Shown: piece after piece, positions 7,507 through 17,600 of the stretch | Numbering within the stretch: position 1 is the stretch's first letter | Layout: every line of letters starts with the position of its first letter | Origin: Deinococcales bacterium | GTDB taxonomy: Bacteria; Deinococcota; Deinococci; Deinococcales; JAAFIG01 | Assembly (NCBI GenBank): GCA_025352125.1 | Contig: JANXTZ010000062.1 | Location: forward strand, 1-51,774 | DNA length: 51,774 bases | Reading direction: 5' to 3' | Made by a program: the position numbers and the translations under genes | The notes under the pieces: model-generated | What the model was told of the DNA's origin: nothing | Databases searched by the model: none | What the model saw: the letters and a program-made list of their open reading frames with translations, nothing else

Positions 7507-9042
7507 ATGAACAGATTTCGCTGGTTGAATCCCCTCATCGTGGTCGTGACGCTCGGAGCGGTACTCTCGAGCGGCGTAATGACGCAAAAGTATGGCAACG
7601 TTTTGCGTGCCGGAATGCAGACCGATCCCGTTGGGCTTGACCCGCACGTGACTGAAGCCACCTCGACTCGAAACCAACTCGAGAATGTGTATGACACGCT
7701 GGTGAAGTTTGATTCCAAGGGCAAGATTGGACCAGCACTGGCGCGAAGCTGGAGGGTCAGCAAAGATGCCAAGACCTGGACATTTGTTTTGCGCTCTGGC
7801 GTGAAGTTTCACAATGGACGAACTTTCGTGGCAAGCGACGTGGTCTACTCGATCAACCGCATCAAAGACCCAAGCGTTAAATCACCTCGAGCCGAGGATT
7901 TTGCGGTGGTTGATTCCATTACCGCGACCAACAACAGCACGGTTGTGATGAAACTGCAAAAACCGTTCGCACCCTTGCTGGCTAAACTGGCGCAAAGCCT
8001 GAACGTGATTGTGGCGAAAGAAGCAGTACCAACAATCAATTCCAAACCCGTTGGCACGGGTCCGTTTATGTTTGTCGAATATGTCCCAAGTACCCGCATG
8101 GTGCTAAAAAAGAATCCAGATTACTGGGAAAAAGATGCGAAAGGCAACAAGTTGCCGTACCTGGACGGCATCACCTATTCGTATCTGCCAGACCCAACCG
8201 CCCGCACCACCGCACTGCGCACGGGGCAAGTGGACTGGATTGAATACGTGCCAGCCGCCGATGTCGCCACATTGCGCAAAGATGCCTCCTTGCAAATTGT
8301 GGGTGGCTTGTCCTCCAACTTTCGCGCCATGTACCTGAATGTCAAACAAAAACCACTTGACGACGTGCGCGTGCGCCAAGCCATCGCCTACGCCATCGAC
8401 CCGCAAGAGGTTGTCGATGTGGCACTGTTCGGTACGGGCGGCGTGGCAGCCAAAGGCACCACCATTCCGGCAGGCAATTTTTACGCCTACACCAAAAGTC
8501 CTTACGGCACGGTCAACATCGAAAAATCCAAGGCGCTTCTGAAAGAGGCGGGATTGCCAAACGGCTTTACCCTGGATTTGAAAGTCACCAGCACCTACGA
8601 CTTTTTGCGTACCCCAGCCGAGGTGATTCAGGCGCAGCTCGAGAAAGTCGGCATCAAGGTGAACATTCAAGCCGAAGAATGGAGCGTTTACCTGCCCAAT
8701 TTTCTGAAAGCCAATTACATGTCCACCGTGATTGGAAGCTCAGGACTCAGTGACCCAGACGATTACTTGTACAACACTTTTAACACCGACTCGGGTGGCA
8801 AGTACAACAACTTCTCCGATCCCGAAATCGACAGGCTTCTCGATCAGGGACGTTTGGTTGCCGATCAGAACAAACGGAAAGTCATTTACGATCAAGTTCA
8901 GGCTCGAATCCTGCAACTCGTGCCGATGGTATTCTTGTTCCACTCGGCGCAGTACGAGGGTCTGGGCAAGAACGTCAAAGGTTTTGAACACTTCCCGAAC
9001 ACGTCCTACCTTGGATTCCGCACGACCTGGCTCGAGAATTAA
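7507..9042 (+). CDS. ABC transporter substrate-binding protein, family 5 (peptide type)
   Basis: This 511-residue exported protein captures the solute for the DppB/DppC-like permeases just upstream. I start it at the ATG at 7507 because AAGGAGG sits seven bases before it; the GTG at 7489 lies upstream of that site. A signal sequence covers about residues 1-27 (LIVVVTLGAVLSSGVM) and has no lipobox Cys. The SBP_bac_5 landmarks are GLDPHVTEA, the CDS-like stretch WTFVLRSGVKFHNGRTFVAS DVVYSINR (about 90-117), GTGPFMF and NPDYWEK. It has fewer CTCGAG sites than its neighbours. The specificity is not readable. Confidence 0.93.
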   Translation: MNRFRWLNPLIVVVTLGAVLSSGVMTQKYGNVLRAGMQTDPVGLDPHVTEATSTRNQLENVYDTLVKFDSKGKIGPALARSWRVSKDAKTWTFVLRSGVKFHNGRTFVASDVVYSINRIKDPSVKSPRAEDFAVVDSITATNNSTVVMKLQKPFAPLLAKLAQSLNVIVAKEAVPTINSKPVGTGPFMFVEYVPSTRMVLKKNPDYWEKDAKGNKLPYLDGITYSYLPDPTARTTALRTGQVDWIEYVPAADVATLRKDASLQIVGGLSSNFRAMYLNVKQKPLDDVRVRQAIAYAIDPQEVVDVALFGTGGVAAKGTTIPAGNFYAYTKSPYGTVNIEKSKALLKEAGLPNGFTLDLKVTSTYDFLRTPAEVIQAQLEKVGIKVNIQAEEWSVYLPNFLKANYMSTVIGSSGLSDPDDYLYNTFNTDSGGKYNNFSDPEIDRLLDQGRLVADQNKRKVIYDQVQARILQLVPMVFLFHSAQYEGLGKNVKGFEHFPNTSYLGFRTTWLEN

Positions 9043-9063
9043 TTTCTAGACTTTTGGTTTTGG

Positions 9064-9097
9064 TGCTGTCTCGAGGTGTTGAGGCAGCATCTTTTTT
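9064..9097 (+). terminator. Intrinsic terminator after the peptide-binding protein
   Basis: TGCTGTCTC pairs with GAGGCAGCA (nine pairs, one G-T) around an eight-base loop, followed by TCTTTTTT. The left arm contains a CTCGAG site. Confidence 0.8.
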
Positions 9098-9128
9098 GTT
9101 TAACGGGTTGATTCTGCACTCAAATGCA

Positions 9129-9162
9129 AACCGTCTCGAGCAATATAGGCTTCGAGACGGTT
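9129..9162. terminator. Second hairpin between convergent genes, probably bidirectional
   Basis: AACCGTCTCGA and TCGAGACGGTT form a perfect 11-pair stem followed by TTTT on the plus strand. It lies between the binding-protein gene and the leftward gene ending at 9213. Its left arm and the first loop base spell CTCGAG. Confidence 0.7.
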
Positions 9163-9212
9163 TTAAAAAGATTTATTGTCGTTGCTCGAGGCAGAAAACC
9201 TTAAGTTAAAGC

Positions 9213-11216
9213 TTATTTGCTGATTTCATCCCAGAGCACATCGGGGATGGTCACAACATTGTCTGGCGGAAGATCGGTAAAAATCCCGTAACTGATCGTG
9301 TACGTCCCAGGCACGACCCGCCCGAGGTTGAACGTGTTCCCCTCGAGTTTCCAGTTGACGGCGGTGGTCAGGTTGTTGACCAGTCCTTGCACTATTGGGT
9401 TCGGACGCCGCACGGCTGGACTCGAGCCGCCAGAGGGCAGTTGATCGATGATCCGCAAATTTTCGACCACCCGTTCAACCGTCACGGTCAAATTGACGAT
9501 ATACCCCAAATTGTCTTGCGAGAAACTCTTTTGCACGCGCACGGCACCCTTGTTGACATCGGTGACCCTCGCCACGGTCACACCTGCGGGTGGCAAAACT
9601 CGGACTGATCCATCCACACTCAAACCGGCGGGGTCAAGGTTGGCGGTGACCGTGCCAGAACTGCACACTCGAGCCGGAATTTGCAGGCTTGCGGGTTTGC
9701 CTGACTGCATGTCACTCGAACCCTCGAGCACATTCACACTGCTGATGCCGGTTGGTAATTTTAATGAAAGGGTGACAGGAATCGGGTAGGGGAAATCGGT
9801 GGTGGCGCTGGCGGTCAACAAGGTTTGCGCACACGGCGCGACCACATTTGGTGCAACCTCGAGTTTGAGATTGGTAAAAACGCGGTATTCGATGGTGACT
9901 TTGGTGGTTTGATTGTCCACCACTGTGCCGCTGCCAGAGGCTGTTGTTGAACCTGGCAAGGGCGTTGGCGTGACTGGGTAATCGTTGGGCGATAACGGTA
10001 AAGTAACTGGCGTTTTAAGGGTCAAACCTGCCACCTTTACCGGAATTCCCTCGAGCGGCACACGTTTTTTGCCAATCAATGCGACCGTTTCAACCACCAG
10101 CGTTCCCAAAATTTGACGCGCCACAAAACGCACGCGACCCGCCCCGGGCGAGATTCTGACCTGGGTGGGGGAGACGACCGTGCCACCGCCCGAGAGTATG
10201 CTGGCGCTGACTGGAACATAGCCTTTGGGCAAGGTTGGACCCGTTTGGCGTTCGTCGTCACCCTCCAGGGTGTAACCGGCTCCCGGAATCACCCGACCAT
10301 TCTGATCGACCACCTCAACCACCAGAGGCTCGAGCAATTTGGCTTCGGGCGGTGCAATAAAGGCGGGCAGGTCGGCAAAAACAGGTTCGTTGCCGGCACG
10401 CAATTTGAAATTGAAGGCGTTCGAGTATTGCTTTGTGGTCGCCACAATTCTTGCCAGGATCGTCCATTCGCCGACCAGGTTGCTGGTGATCTGAAACGAA
10501 TCGGTGGCGTTTTTGTTGTTCTCAGACGAGGTGAGTTTGCGCCTGACGCCATCTGGCGAAACCACAAACAACTCGAGTTCGGTGATGCCGTCGGCGTCGT
10601 AATTGGTCAAATCAAAACGTTTGCCGAGCAAGGAATCTGGAACGCGGACTTTTGCTGCCAGCAAATCTGTGCCAGGAATTCCTCGAGCATTGACCGTAAA
10701 CTGCGCGGCTTGAACGCTGTAAGGCGGCGCGACCCGCACCGCAAAGGCATTTTTGCCCTGTCCAAGTGATGCGATTTTGAGATTGTACGTGCCAGCCGCA
10801 GGTGCAGCACCGAGAAGGCGCTCCCACAAGTGTTTTTGTGTGGTGGTGTACTTGCGCTCGAGGACTTTTGAGCCGTTGCTGCCTGTCAAACTGAACGTGG
10901 TCGAAAATGGCAGGTTCTTGCCGTAAATCTCGTCGCCGTAATACCCGTTGGCGGCGCGACCGTTGACGTAATCGTTCAAATTTAAACCTGGGCTGTAGAC
11001 CTCTAGGTTTAACGGCGCGTCAACCCCTTGAGGCACAATGATTCGGTAATCTTCGGTTGGGGTTGCCCAAGTGAAATCTGCACCGACACTTGCCATCGGC
11101 AGCCCGCCGCCCGCCTGCGCCAGTGCGCCACCTGTGCCCAATATCAGCGTGGTTAAAATGCCCGTGGTGGTTCGATTGAGACTCGAGCGCCAATGGTTCA
11201 AAAAATTTCGTTTCAT
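9213..11216 (-). CDS. Large secreted protein with repeated beta-sandwich-like regions
   Basis: This 667-residue protein starts MKRNFLNHWRSSLNRTTTGI and has a signal peptide ending near LILGTGGALAQAGG. I prefer this start at 11216 to the longer frame because GGTGG and TAAACT lie just upstream and the signal peptide then begins normally. The mature part is low in Cys and rich in Thr, Val, Gly and Pro. It contains an N-terminal domain with pre-peptidase-like traits (about 40-190), a Pro/Thr linker (TPTPLPGSTTASGSGT), and a C-terminal region with DUF11-like features (IVNLTVTVERVVENLRIIDQ LPSGG). It is likely a cell-surface or envelope protein. No enzyme motif is visible. Confidence 0.7.
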   Translation of the reverse strand: MKRNFLNHWRSSLNRTTTGILTTLILGTGGALAQAGGGLPMASVGADFTWATPTEDYRIIVPQGVDAPLNLEVYSPGLNLNDYVNGRAANGYYGDEIYGKNLPFSTTFSLTGSNGSKVLERKYTTTQKHLWERLLGAAPAAGTYNLKIASLGQGKNAFAVRVAPPYSVQAAQFTVNARGIPGTDLLAAKVRVPDSLLGKRFDLTNYDADGITELELFVVSPDGVRRKLTSSENNKNATDSFQITSNLVGEWTILARIVATTKQYSNAFNFKLRAGNEPVFADLPAFIAPPEAKLLEPLVVEVVDQNGRVIPGAGYTLEGDDERQTGPTLPKGYVPVSASILSGGGTVVSPTQVRISPGAGRVRFVARQILGTLVVETVALIGKKRVPLEGIPVKVAGLTLKTPVTLPLSPNDYPVTPTPLPGSTTASGSGTVVDNQTTKVTIEYRVFTNLKLEVAPNVVAPCAQTLLTASATTDFPYPIPVTLSLKLPTGISSVNVLEGSSDMQSGKPASLQIPARVCSSGTVTANLDPAGLSVDGSVRVLPPAGVTVARVTDVNKGAVRVQKSFSQDNLGYIVNLTVTVERVVENLRIIDQLPSGGSSPAVRRPNPIVQGLVNNLTTAVNWKLEGNTFNLGRVVPGTYTISYGIFTDLPPDNVVTIPDVLWDEISK

Positions 11217-11307
11217 CCACCAACAGTTTAGCGAATTCGGTGGGTGAATGTATATCCTTAAATAATGTGTAAGGTCACAATACCGTCCCGAATCCATGCA
11301 AGTGGGT

Positions 11308-11313
11308 TAAACT
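11308..11313 (+). promoter_or_regulatory. Leaderless -10 element TAAACT
   Basis: TAAACT lies six bases before the ATG at 11320 and there is no Shine-Dalgarno. It partly overlaps a CTCGAG site. Confidence 0.5.
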
Positions 11314-11319
11314 CGAGGC

Positions 11320-11922
11320 ATGGCAATCAATTATCCTTTGAAAGCAACCTTTAAATTGATGGCGCTTTCTCCAGAAGTCCAAGTTCAAGACGCGCTCGGA
11401 ACAGTGCTGATGCAGGTCAAGCAAAAATTGTTCACTTTGAAAGAGGACACCACGATTTTTGCCGACGAGCAAAAAACCGTCCCTCTGTACAAAATGAAGG
11501 CAGACCGCGTGATTGGTTTCCGTGCCGTTCACAACATCACGCGCGTCAATGACAATGCCAAAATCGGTGCGGTCAAAGCCGACGGGATGCGCTCTATTTG
11601 GCGCGCTCGTTACACCGTGACCGACGCCAACGACAAAACCATTTTCAACATCAAAGAGGAAAATCCTTGGATCAAAGTCATTGACGCCGTGCTGTGCGAA
11701 ATCGAGTTGATCGGACCATTTGTTGCCATGTTTATCAACCCGCGTTACCTGCTTTCAGATGAAAATGGCGTTCTACGCTACATCATCGCCAAGAAACGCA
11801 GTTTTTTTGGGCGCAATTTCACGCTCGAGCAGGTCAGCAAAGAAGAAAACGATCAATATGACGAGCGTTTAATTGCGTTGGCGCTAATACAAACCATTTT
11901 TCTCGAGCATCGTCGCGGGTAA
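11320..11922 (+). CDS. LURP-one-related / tubby-like fold protein
   Basis: This 200-residue cytoplasmic protein has the repeated strand pattern of the LURP-one/YxjI family. Examples are VQVQDALGTVLMQVKQKLFT (about 22-41), TVTDANDKTIFNIKEENPW and LLSDENGVLRYIIAKKRSFF, each describing how an item of DNA-free phospholipid-scramblase-like beta strand follows another. Members of this fold form a 12-stranded barrel around a central helix; bacterial functions are mostly unknown. The gene stands alone, divergent from the secreted protein, with its own leaderless promoter and terminator. Confidence 0.7.
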   Translation: MAINYPLKATFKLMALSPEVQVQDALGTVLMQVKQKLFTLKEDTTIFADEQKTVPLYKMKADRVIGFRAVHNITRVNDNAKIGAVKADGMRSIWRARYTVTDANDKTIFNIKEENPWIKVIDAVLCEIELIGPFVAMFINPRYLLSDENGVLRYIIAKKRSFFGRNFTLEQVSKEENDQYDERLIALALIQTIFLEHRRG

Positions 11923-11936
11923 GATTTCCCGACATT

Positions 11937-11968
11937 AACCTGCGCGGCGAAAGTAGCGCAGGTTTTTT
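11937..11968 (+). terminator. Intrinsic terminator after the LURP-one-like gene
   Basis: AACCTGCGC and GCGCAGGTT form a nine-pair stem with a ten-base loop, followed by TTTT. It overlaps the stop codon of the convergent esterase gene. Confidence 0.85.
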
Positions 11969-12701
11969 ATGCCAGCAATTCACTTAAAAAATACGGCAAT
12001 TGTTTGCGCCACCAAATCCAATCGTGATTGACATCCTCTCCCCAGAATTCCACCCGTGCGGGAATGCCCTTGCGCTCGAGAAGCGATTGCATCGCTTTGG
12101 TGTCCCGAATCATCGCATCCTCAAACGCACCCTGACCCGTGCAAAAAACGATGCTCGAGTTTCGGTAGTGATTCAAAACGTGGTCGTCCGTCATGTGTTC
12201 GAGATACCACAACGGCGCGTTAAAGTACGCCGCTTCGCCGCCCGCATCGCCGACAAAATCGTGCGGTTGGTACAAACCCGACAGCGCGATTAAGCCGTCA
12301 AACGCGGCTGGGTGTTTGAAAAAAAAGTTGGAAGCATGAAACGCACCCATACTGCAACCCGTCGTCCACATGGTTTTCAAACCCGTGTTGTTTTGCACCC
12401 ACGGCACAATCTCTTGCATGATGTGGCGGTCATAATCTTGATGACGTTTGGCGCGGTCTGCCGGATGTGCGCCCCGATTGGACCAAGATTGCCAGTCGAT
12501 GCCGTCCACCGCAACGATTTTCACGCGACCAGCATCGATCAAGCCCGCACAAGCCTCGACCATGCCAAAATTCTCGAAATCGTAATAACGCCCCTCCTGA
12601 GCGGGAAAAGCCAGCACGGGTTGACCGTAATGACCGTAGACCTTGAAGCTCATGTCGTGACCCAGGGCGCTCGAGAACCAATTGTGGTATTCAACGTGCA
12701 T
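11967..12701 (-). CDS. Esterase-family alpha/beta hydrolase
   Basis: This 244-residue protein belongs to the putative-esterase (esterase D-like) family. The nucleophile elbow GCSMG places the catalytic Ser at 117 (WTTGCSMGAFHASNFFFKHP). The likely His is H226 in VNHDWIWW. The Asp is probably in the region SIVFCTGQGAFEDAMIRD. It has no signal peptide, so it should be cytoplasmic; the natural ester is unknown. A -10 hexamer TATGAT lies five bases before the ATG, which supports this start and a leaderless mRNA. Confidence 0.85.
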   Translation of the reverse strand: MHVEYHNWFSSALGHDMSFKVYGHYGQPVLAFPAQEGRYYDFENFGMVEACAGLIDAGRVKIVAVDGIDWQSWSNRGAHPADRAKRHQDYDRHIMQEIVPWVQNNTGLKTMWTTGCSMGAFHASNFFFKHPAAFDGLIALSGLYQPHDFVGDAGGEAAYFNAPLWYLEHMTDDHVLNHYRNSSIVFCTGQGAFEDAMIRDTKAMQSLLERKGIPARVEFWGEDVNHDWIWWRKQLPYFLSELLA

Positions 12702-12706
12702 AAAAG

Positions 12707-12712
12707 ATCATA
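12707..12712 (-). promoter_or_regulatory. Leaderless -10 element TATGAT
   Basis: On the minus strand TATGAT ends five bases before the esterase ATG at 12701. The rest of the 122-base gap to the next gene shows nothing else apart from CTCGAG sites. Confidence 0.5.
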
Positions 12713-12823
12713 AGCGATTCTCGAGGATGGTGATAGCCGTGCAATCTCGAGCACAAGATTATTTCGCTCACGAACATCAATTTCAGTTTTGAGTCAAGTT
12801 TAAATTTCTCGAGCAACAGAACC

Positions 12824-13201
12824 TCATTTAACTTGAGCCAGCAGCAATTCTTTCAACGATTGCATTGCGCCTATCGCCCGTGGAAACCCCAAGTACGGAA
12901 TTGCGAACAAGATCACCTCGCGCAGTTCCTGTTCGCTTGCCCCAGCATTCAAAGCGCCTTTCAAATGGGTTTTAATCTCGAGCGTGTTGCCGAGTGCCAT
13001 CAGCATGGCGGTCGCCAGAAATTCTTGGGTTTTGGTGTCCAAGCCAATTTCACGACTCGAGCGGTTGTAAATTTCCCCGTAAGCAAATTCGCGCACATAC
13101 CGTTCCAAATCCGGGTCGAGATGCGTCAAGCGTCGTTCGATGGCGCGTTTGGATTTGCCCCAGATGATGTCTCGAGGATCGGATGGACTCTCATCGCTCA
13201 T
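12824..13201 (-). CDS. Carboxymuconolactone decarboxylase-like protein
   Basis: This 125-residue protein has the CMD/AhpD helical fold. The core is TQEFLATAMLMALGNTLEIK THLKGALNAGASEQELREVI (about residues 58-97), followed by LFAIPYLGFPRAIGAMQSLK. It lacks the CXXC pair of AhpD peroxidase-reducing proteins, so a gamma-carboxymuconolactone-decarboxylase-like role or a redox-independent role is more likely. His78 is the conserved polar residue of the core. The -10 TAGGCT six bases upstream of the ATG supports the start. No pathway neighbours are present. Confidence 0.75.
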   Translation of the reverse strand: MSDESPSDPRDIIWGKSKRAIERRLTHLDPDLERYVREFAYGEIYNRSSREIGLDTKTQEFLATAMLMALGNTLEIKTHLKGALNAGASEQELREVILFAIPYLGFPRAIGAMQSLKELLLAQVK

Positions 13202-13207
13202 GACTCG

Positions 13208-13213
13208 AGCCTA
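13208..13213 (-). promoter_or_regulatory. Leaderless -10 element TAGGCT
   Basis: On the minus strand TAGGCT ends six bases before the ATG at 13201, and no Shine-Dalgarno is present. Confidence 0.45.
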
Positions 13214-13279
13214 ACAGGTGCGGGTCAAAATAAAAGTCTTGAGCGCAACATGCACGCTCGAGACCCTGAAAAACCGCAA

Positions 13280-14524
13280 TTATTTGAACTTGTAACTTTT
13301 TGGCACGACCACAATGCCAGATTCGGTGATCTTGAAACCCCGAGCCGCATCGGCTTCATGGTCAACACCGATTTGCGTGCGTGAGGGCACGGTCACGTCT
13401 TTGTCGATGATGGTGTTGTGGATTTCGCAGTGACGACCAATTTCGACCTCGTCGAACAACACGCTTCTGCTGACATTCGAGTACGAATTGACCCTGGCGC
13501 GGCGGAATAGAATGCTCTCGCGTACCGTGCTGCCCGAAATAATCACACCACCGGCGATCAACGAATTGAAGGCTTGACCGGAACGATCTCCGCCCTCGTG
13601 AACAAACTTGGCGGGTGGACTGTCGGTGTTGACGGTGCGAATGGGCCATTCGGGGTTGTAAAGGTCAAATTCTGGTACGGCAGAAACCAAGTCCATGCTG
13701 GCTTCGTGGTACGCATCCAAGGTTCCCACGTCTTTCCAGTAGGTGTTGGCTTTGTCCGTGCCTGGGATTGGGTTCTTGGCAAAATCGTAGGCTTGAATGT
13801 GATAGCCGTCGCGCAATGCCCGTGGCAGCACATCTTTGCCAAAATCGTGGCTCGAGCCTGGTGTTCTGGCGTCGGCATCGAGCAATTCTTCTAAAGTTTT
13901 GCGGTTGAAAATATAATTGCCCATGCTGGCGAGCGCCATGTCAGGACGGTCCGGCATTGGGCTGGGGTTTTTGGGTTTCTCTTGAAACTCGATGACCCTG
14001 CCTCGGTTATCGACCTGCAAAACCCCGAATCTCGAAGCTTCGGCAAGTGGCACCGGAAAGGCGGCAATTGAAATGTCGGCTCGAGCGTCCTCGTGCTGGT
14101 CGATGGTGTGGGCAACGTTCATTTTGTAAATGTGATCGCCGGAAAAAATGGCGACCAATTCGGTCTTGTGGTTGTCCACCAGGTGCATGTTCTGGTACAC
14201 CGCGTCGGCTGTACCCCGGTACCAGACCGCGCCGAGTTCCTCAAAACGGTACTGCTGGGCTGGAACAAGGGTGATGAAATAGTCGCTCAAGAAACTGCCA
14301 AATCGCCAACCGCGTTGAATATGCTCAGTCAGCGACTGGGCTTTGAACTGCGTCAACACGTAAATCGAGTAAATTCCAGAGTTGATAAAATTGTTCAGGG
14401 CAAAATCGATAATACGGTATTTGGAGCCGAATGGAACGGCGGGTTTCGAGCGCTTGGCGGTCAACGGTGCAAGGCGAGAACCTTGTCCCCCTGCCAGAAT
14501 CATTCCGAGGGTGCGGGTAGCCAT
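13280..14524 (-). CDS. glgC: Glucose-1-phosphate adenylyltransferase
   Basis: This 414-residue enzyme makes ADP-glucose from ATP and glucose-1-phosphate, the committed step of bacterial glycogen synthesis. The nucleotide-binding signature [20 protein letters not shown] is at residues 6-25, followed by [20 protein letters not shown]. The left-handed beta-helix domain occupies about 300-414 ([40 protein letters not shown]). The start at 14524 is set by AGGAGG seven bases upstream; the open frame extends 31 residues further without such a site. No other glycogen gene is near. Confidence 0.95.
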   Translation of the reverse strand: MATRTLGMILAGGQGSRLAPLTAKRSKPAVPFGSKYRIIDFALNNFINSGIYSIYVLTQFKAQSLTEHIQRGWRFGSFLSDYFITLVPAQQYRFEELGAVWYRGTADAVYQNMHLVDNHKTELVAIFSGDHIYKMNVAHTIDQHEDARADISIAAFPVPLAEASRFGVLQVDNRGRVIEFQEKPKNPSPMPDRPDMALASMGNYIFNRKTLEELLDADARTPGSSHDFGKDVLPRALRDGYHIQAYDFAKNPIPGTDKANTYWKDVGTLDAYHEASMDLVSAVPEFDLYNPEWPIRTVNTDSPPAKFVHEGGDRSGQAFNSLIAGGVIISGSTVRESILFRRARVNSYSNVSRSVLFDEVEIGRHCEIHNTIIDKDVTVPSRTQIGVDHEADAARGFKITESGIVVVPKSYKFK

Positions 14525-14698
14525 GAAAATTCCTCCTGATGATTCAGTATAACGCGACTTTGAAGTAAATATAGCAAGTGCGTCTAACGAAGCTTCAAAA
14601 AGATTTTGTGCAAACATTCAAAACTCGAGGGTGGGATGATGGCTCGATTCGCCAAACGCCACCTCGCGGCATCACTGTTTTGGCTCGAGTTTGAATGC
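14525..14698. other. Short intergenic region
   Basis: The 174 bases between glgC and the multi-PAS gene hold the glgC ribosome-binding site and two CTCGAG sites. I see no further gene or clear terminator. Confidence 0.5.
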
Positions 14699-17600
14699 TC
14701 AATTGGACATTTGACGTTCACCGATTTCTTGCAGCGTTCCGGTCAGCCCTGTGACGCGTCCTCGAGAATTTTTGATGGGCCAGGCGGTGATTTGGACCAG
14801 ACCGACCGAAACATCTTTTTTAAAGTAACGCACCTTGCACCACAGGCTCGTCGAATCGCCTTGAAGCAGCGCCTCGAGCAGGACACGCAGTTGTTCAACA
14901 TCGTTTGGGTGAATCAATGTGATAAACGCTTGACCGAGCGCCTCAGAGATTTCAAAGCCGGTAATCTTGTTCCAGGCTGGGCTGAGAAACCGCAACTTGG
15001 CGTGTTCATCGGTCTGAAAAATGACCTCCTCGATGCCCTCGAGAATGTTCTTGTACTGATTTTCGGCGTCTCGGGCTTTACTGAACTGCCTGGCGCGAAC
15101 GATGGCGTTCGAGACGCGGTCAGCCAATGCACCCAGAACCCGCAAATCATGATGGTTGAGGGTCATGTCGTCGATGGTTTCGACGTTCAGAACGCCAACC
15201 ACCACATTTTCGTCAAACAGCGGGACGCAGACTTCGCTCGAGAGTCCTTCAAAAGCCCCAATAAAATCAGGGTCGGTGTTGATGTCTTCGACCAGAATCG
15301 CTTTGGCGCTGCGGGCAACCTTGCCCATGATGCCACGGCTGACGTTAACGCGGTCGATCACGTCTGGATATCCGACGCTGTGCTGTAAAACCAGGTCATC
15401 ACCCTCCAGCAGGTAAATGCTGACGAGTGGATAATGGAACAGTTTTGAGGTCATTTCGACAATCGTTGTGACCACATTGTTTGGGTCCAGTTCCCTCGAG
15501 AGCGCATTGCGTATTTGCTCGAGCAACTCGAGTTCGCGGGTTTGTTGTTGGCTGATTGCCAGCAGGCTTCGGTACCGCGCCTCTGATTCCCGTAACTCGA
15601 GTTCGCGGCGGTTCTGCTCGGACAGATCGGTCAAGACCAACACCGTACCAATGACTTTGCCAGCGACCTTGCGCGGAATGCCGGTGACCGCCACCTCGAG
15701 CCGAGAACCATCTTTTTTGATCAGCGTGTTGCGAAGATTGGTGCTGATGCCGCGCTTGCGTTGCGCCCTTGCCATGCGAATCAGATCGTGTTCCTCTTGG
15801 ACGATCAGCTCAATCGAATTTTTGCCAATGAACTCATCGACATTGTAACCGAGCATTTTGGCAAACGCCGGATTGACGTATTCGTACAAGCCCTCGATGT
15901 CGGTGATTGCCAGCCCCTGCGACACAATGTTGGTCACGGACAGGGCATAATCACGCTCTTGCTCCAAGGCTTCAATGGTTTGCTCGAGCTGGGCTGTGGT
16001 GCTCTGCAACTCGAGTTCCTGAATTTTTTGTTCGGTCAGCAATGTCAACACGCCAACCGTGCCCCGAAATTTACCATCGACGATTCTGGGGAAACCGTTT
16101 GCCAGCACTTCAATGATTTTACCATCGCTCCGGCGCAATCGACTTCGGTAGGCGCTGGAAAGTCCGGCACGGCGCGTCACGGTTTCTTGCAGGTGAATCT
16201 CGAGATCGTCGGGCACAATAAAATCCGTTGGTTTGCGTCCGATCAGTTCTTCTGGATGGGTAAAACCCAAAATTTTGACTGCCGCAGGGTTGCTGAACTC
16301 AATAAACCCGTCGCTGTTGGTCACACTTAAACCTTGATCGACCACCTGGGTGATCAGCAGCGCATAATCCTGCTCGGCTTTGAGTTGTTTTTCTGCCTCG
16401 AGCAACTTCTTTACCGTGGCTTGCAGTTCGGTTTGAATCAGCATTTCGCTGGTCTGGTTGGTGATCAGCGCCGTCGTGCCCTGATACACGCCGTTTTCAA
16501 ACAAGGCGGACACCGAAACCCGAGCATAATACTGACCCCACTGGATGTTGGCATCAAAAGTTTGTCCTTTCAGGGCACGTTTAATGATGTTCAGAGCGTC
16601 GGGGTTGTCTTGAAAAATGACCTCGAGCGCCAAGCCCATCATTTGATCGGGAGTGGCACTTAAAATGTTTATGGCATTGCCTTCGATTCGGGTCAATTTG
16701 CCGTGCTGGTCACAGGCGATCAGAATGATTGGCAGTTGATCGATCAGATATTCAAGGCGTTCCTGGGTGCTTTCCAGAGCTTTTTGCGCCCTGATTCGCT
16801 CAGAGACATCGACCGCCAGACCGCGCCCGCCGACCACCTTGCCCTCCAGCAAGATTGGCGACATGAACACCTCATAGTAATTGTTCTCGCGCTCGAGGGT
16901 GTAATGCAGTTTTTCGCCTGCCAGCACAGCCTGTAACCGGTCATCGGCTCCCATAAAACCAAATTCTTGCACTGGGTGACCCAGAGATTTGGCGCTGATT
17001 TCAGGTGTCACATCGCGCCCCTCGAGCAGGGTGACAATTCCGTCTAGATCGTAGCCAATGAACAAGACCGGCATGGCAATGATGATGCTTGAAAGTTGCG
17101 CCTCTCGGGCTTTGAGCCTGGTTTCGGCAACATTGCGGTCGGTCACATCGACGGCAATCAAACTGGTGCCGACCTTGCGGTTGTGCTCGGTGATTGGGGT
17201 CACCCGAACCTCGAGATGCTGCTCTTGCCAGAAAACAATGGTGCTGAACGACTCGCCAGCCATCGCCCGACGCCCAATCTCGAGCAGCGCTGGGAAATCG
17301 CGGTAACTGTCAAAAAAGCTGCTGCCAACAATGTCTAAAGCCTGATTTTGATTCTCATTCAAGCCTCGCCCCTCAAAAAAAGTCACGCGACCAACGCGGT
17401 CGAGTTTCAAAATAATCACGGGTAAACTCGAGAGTAAATTCTTTAATTCTTGCTGCGCGGCTTCGGCTTGATTTTCAGCCAGTTGACGGTCCGTGACATC
17501 CGCCGCGATACAACTTGCGCCGATCATGACACCATTTTCGATGGTCGGGCTGACCCAGGTTTCAAAATAGCGCCCATTCCATTCCAAAACCTCGTCGAAG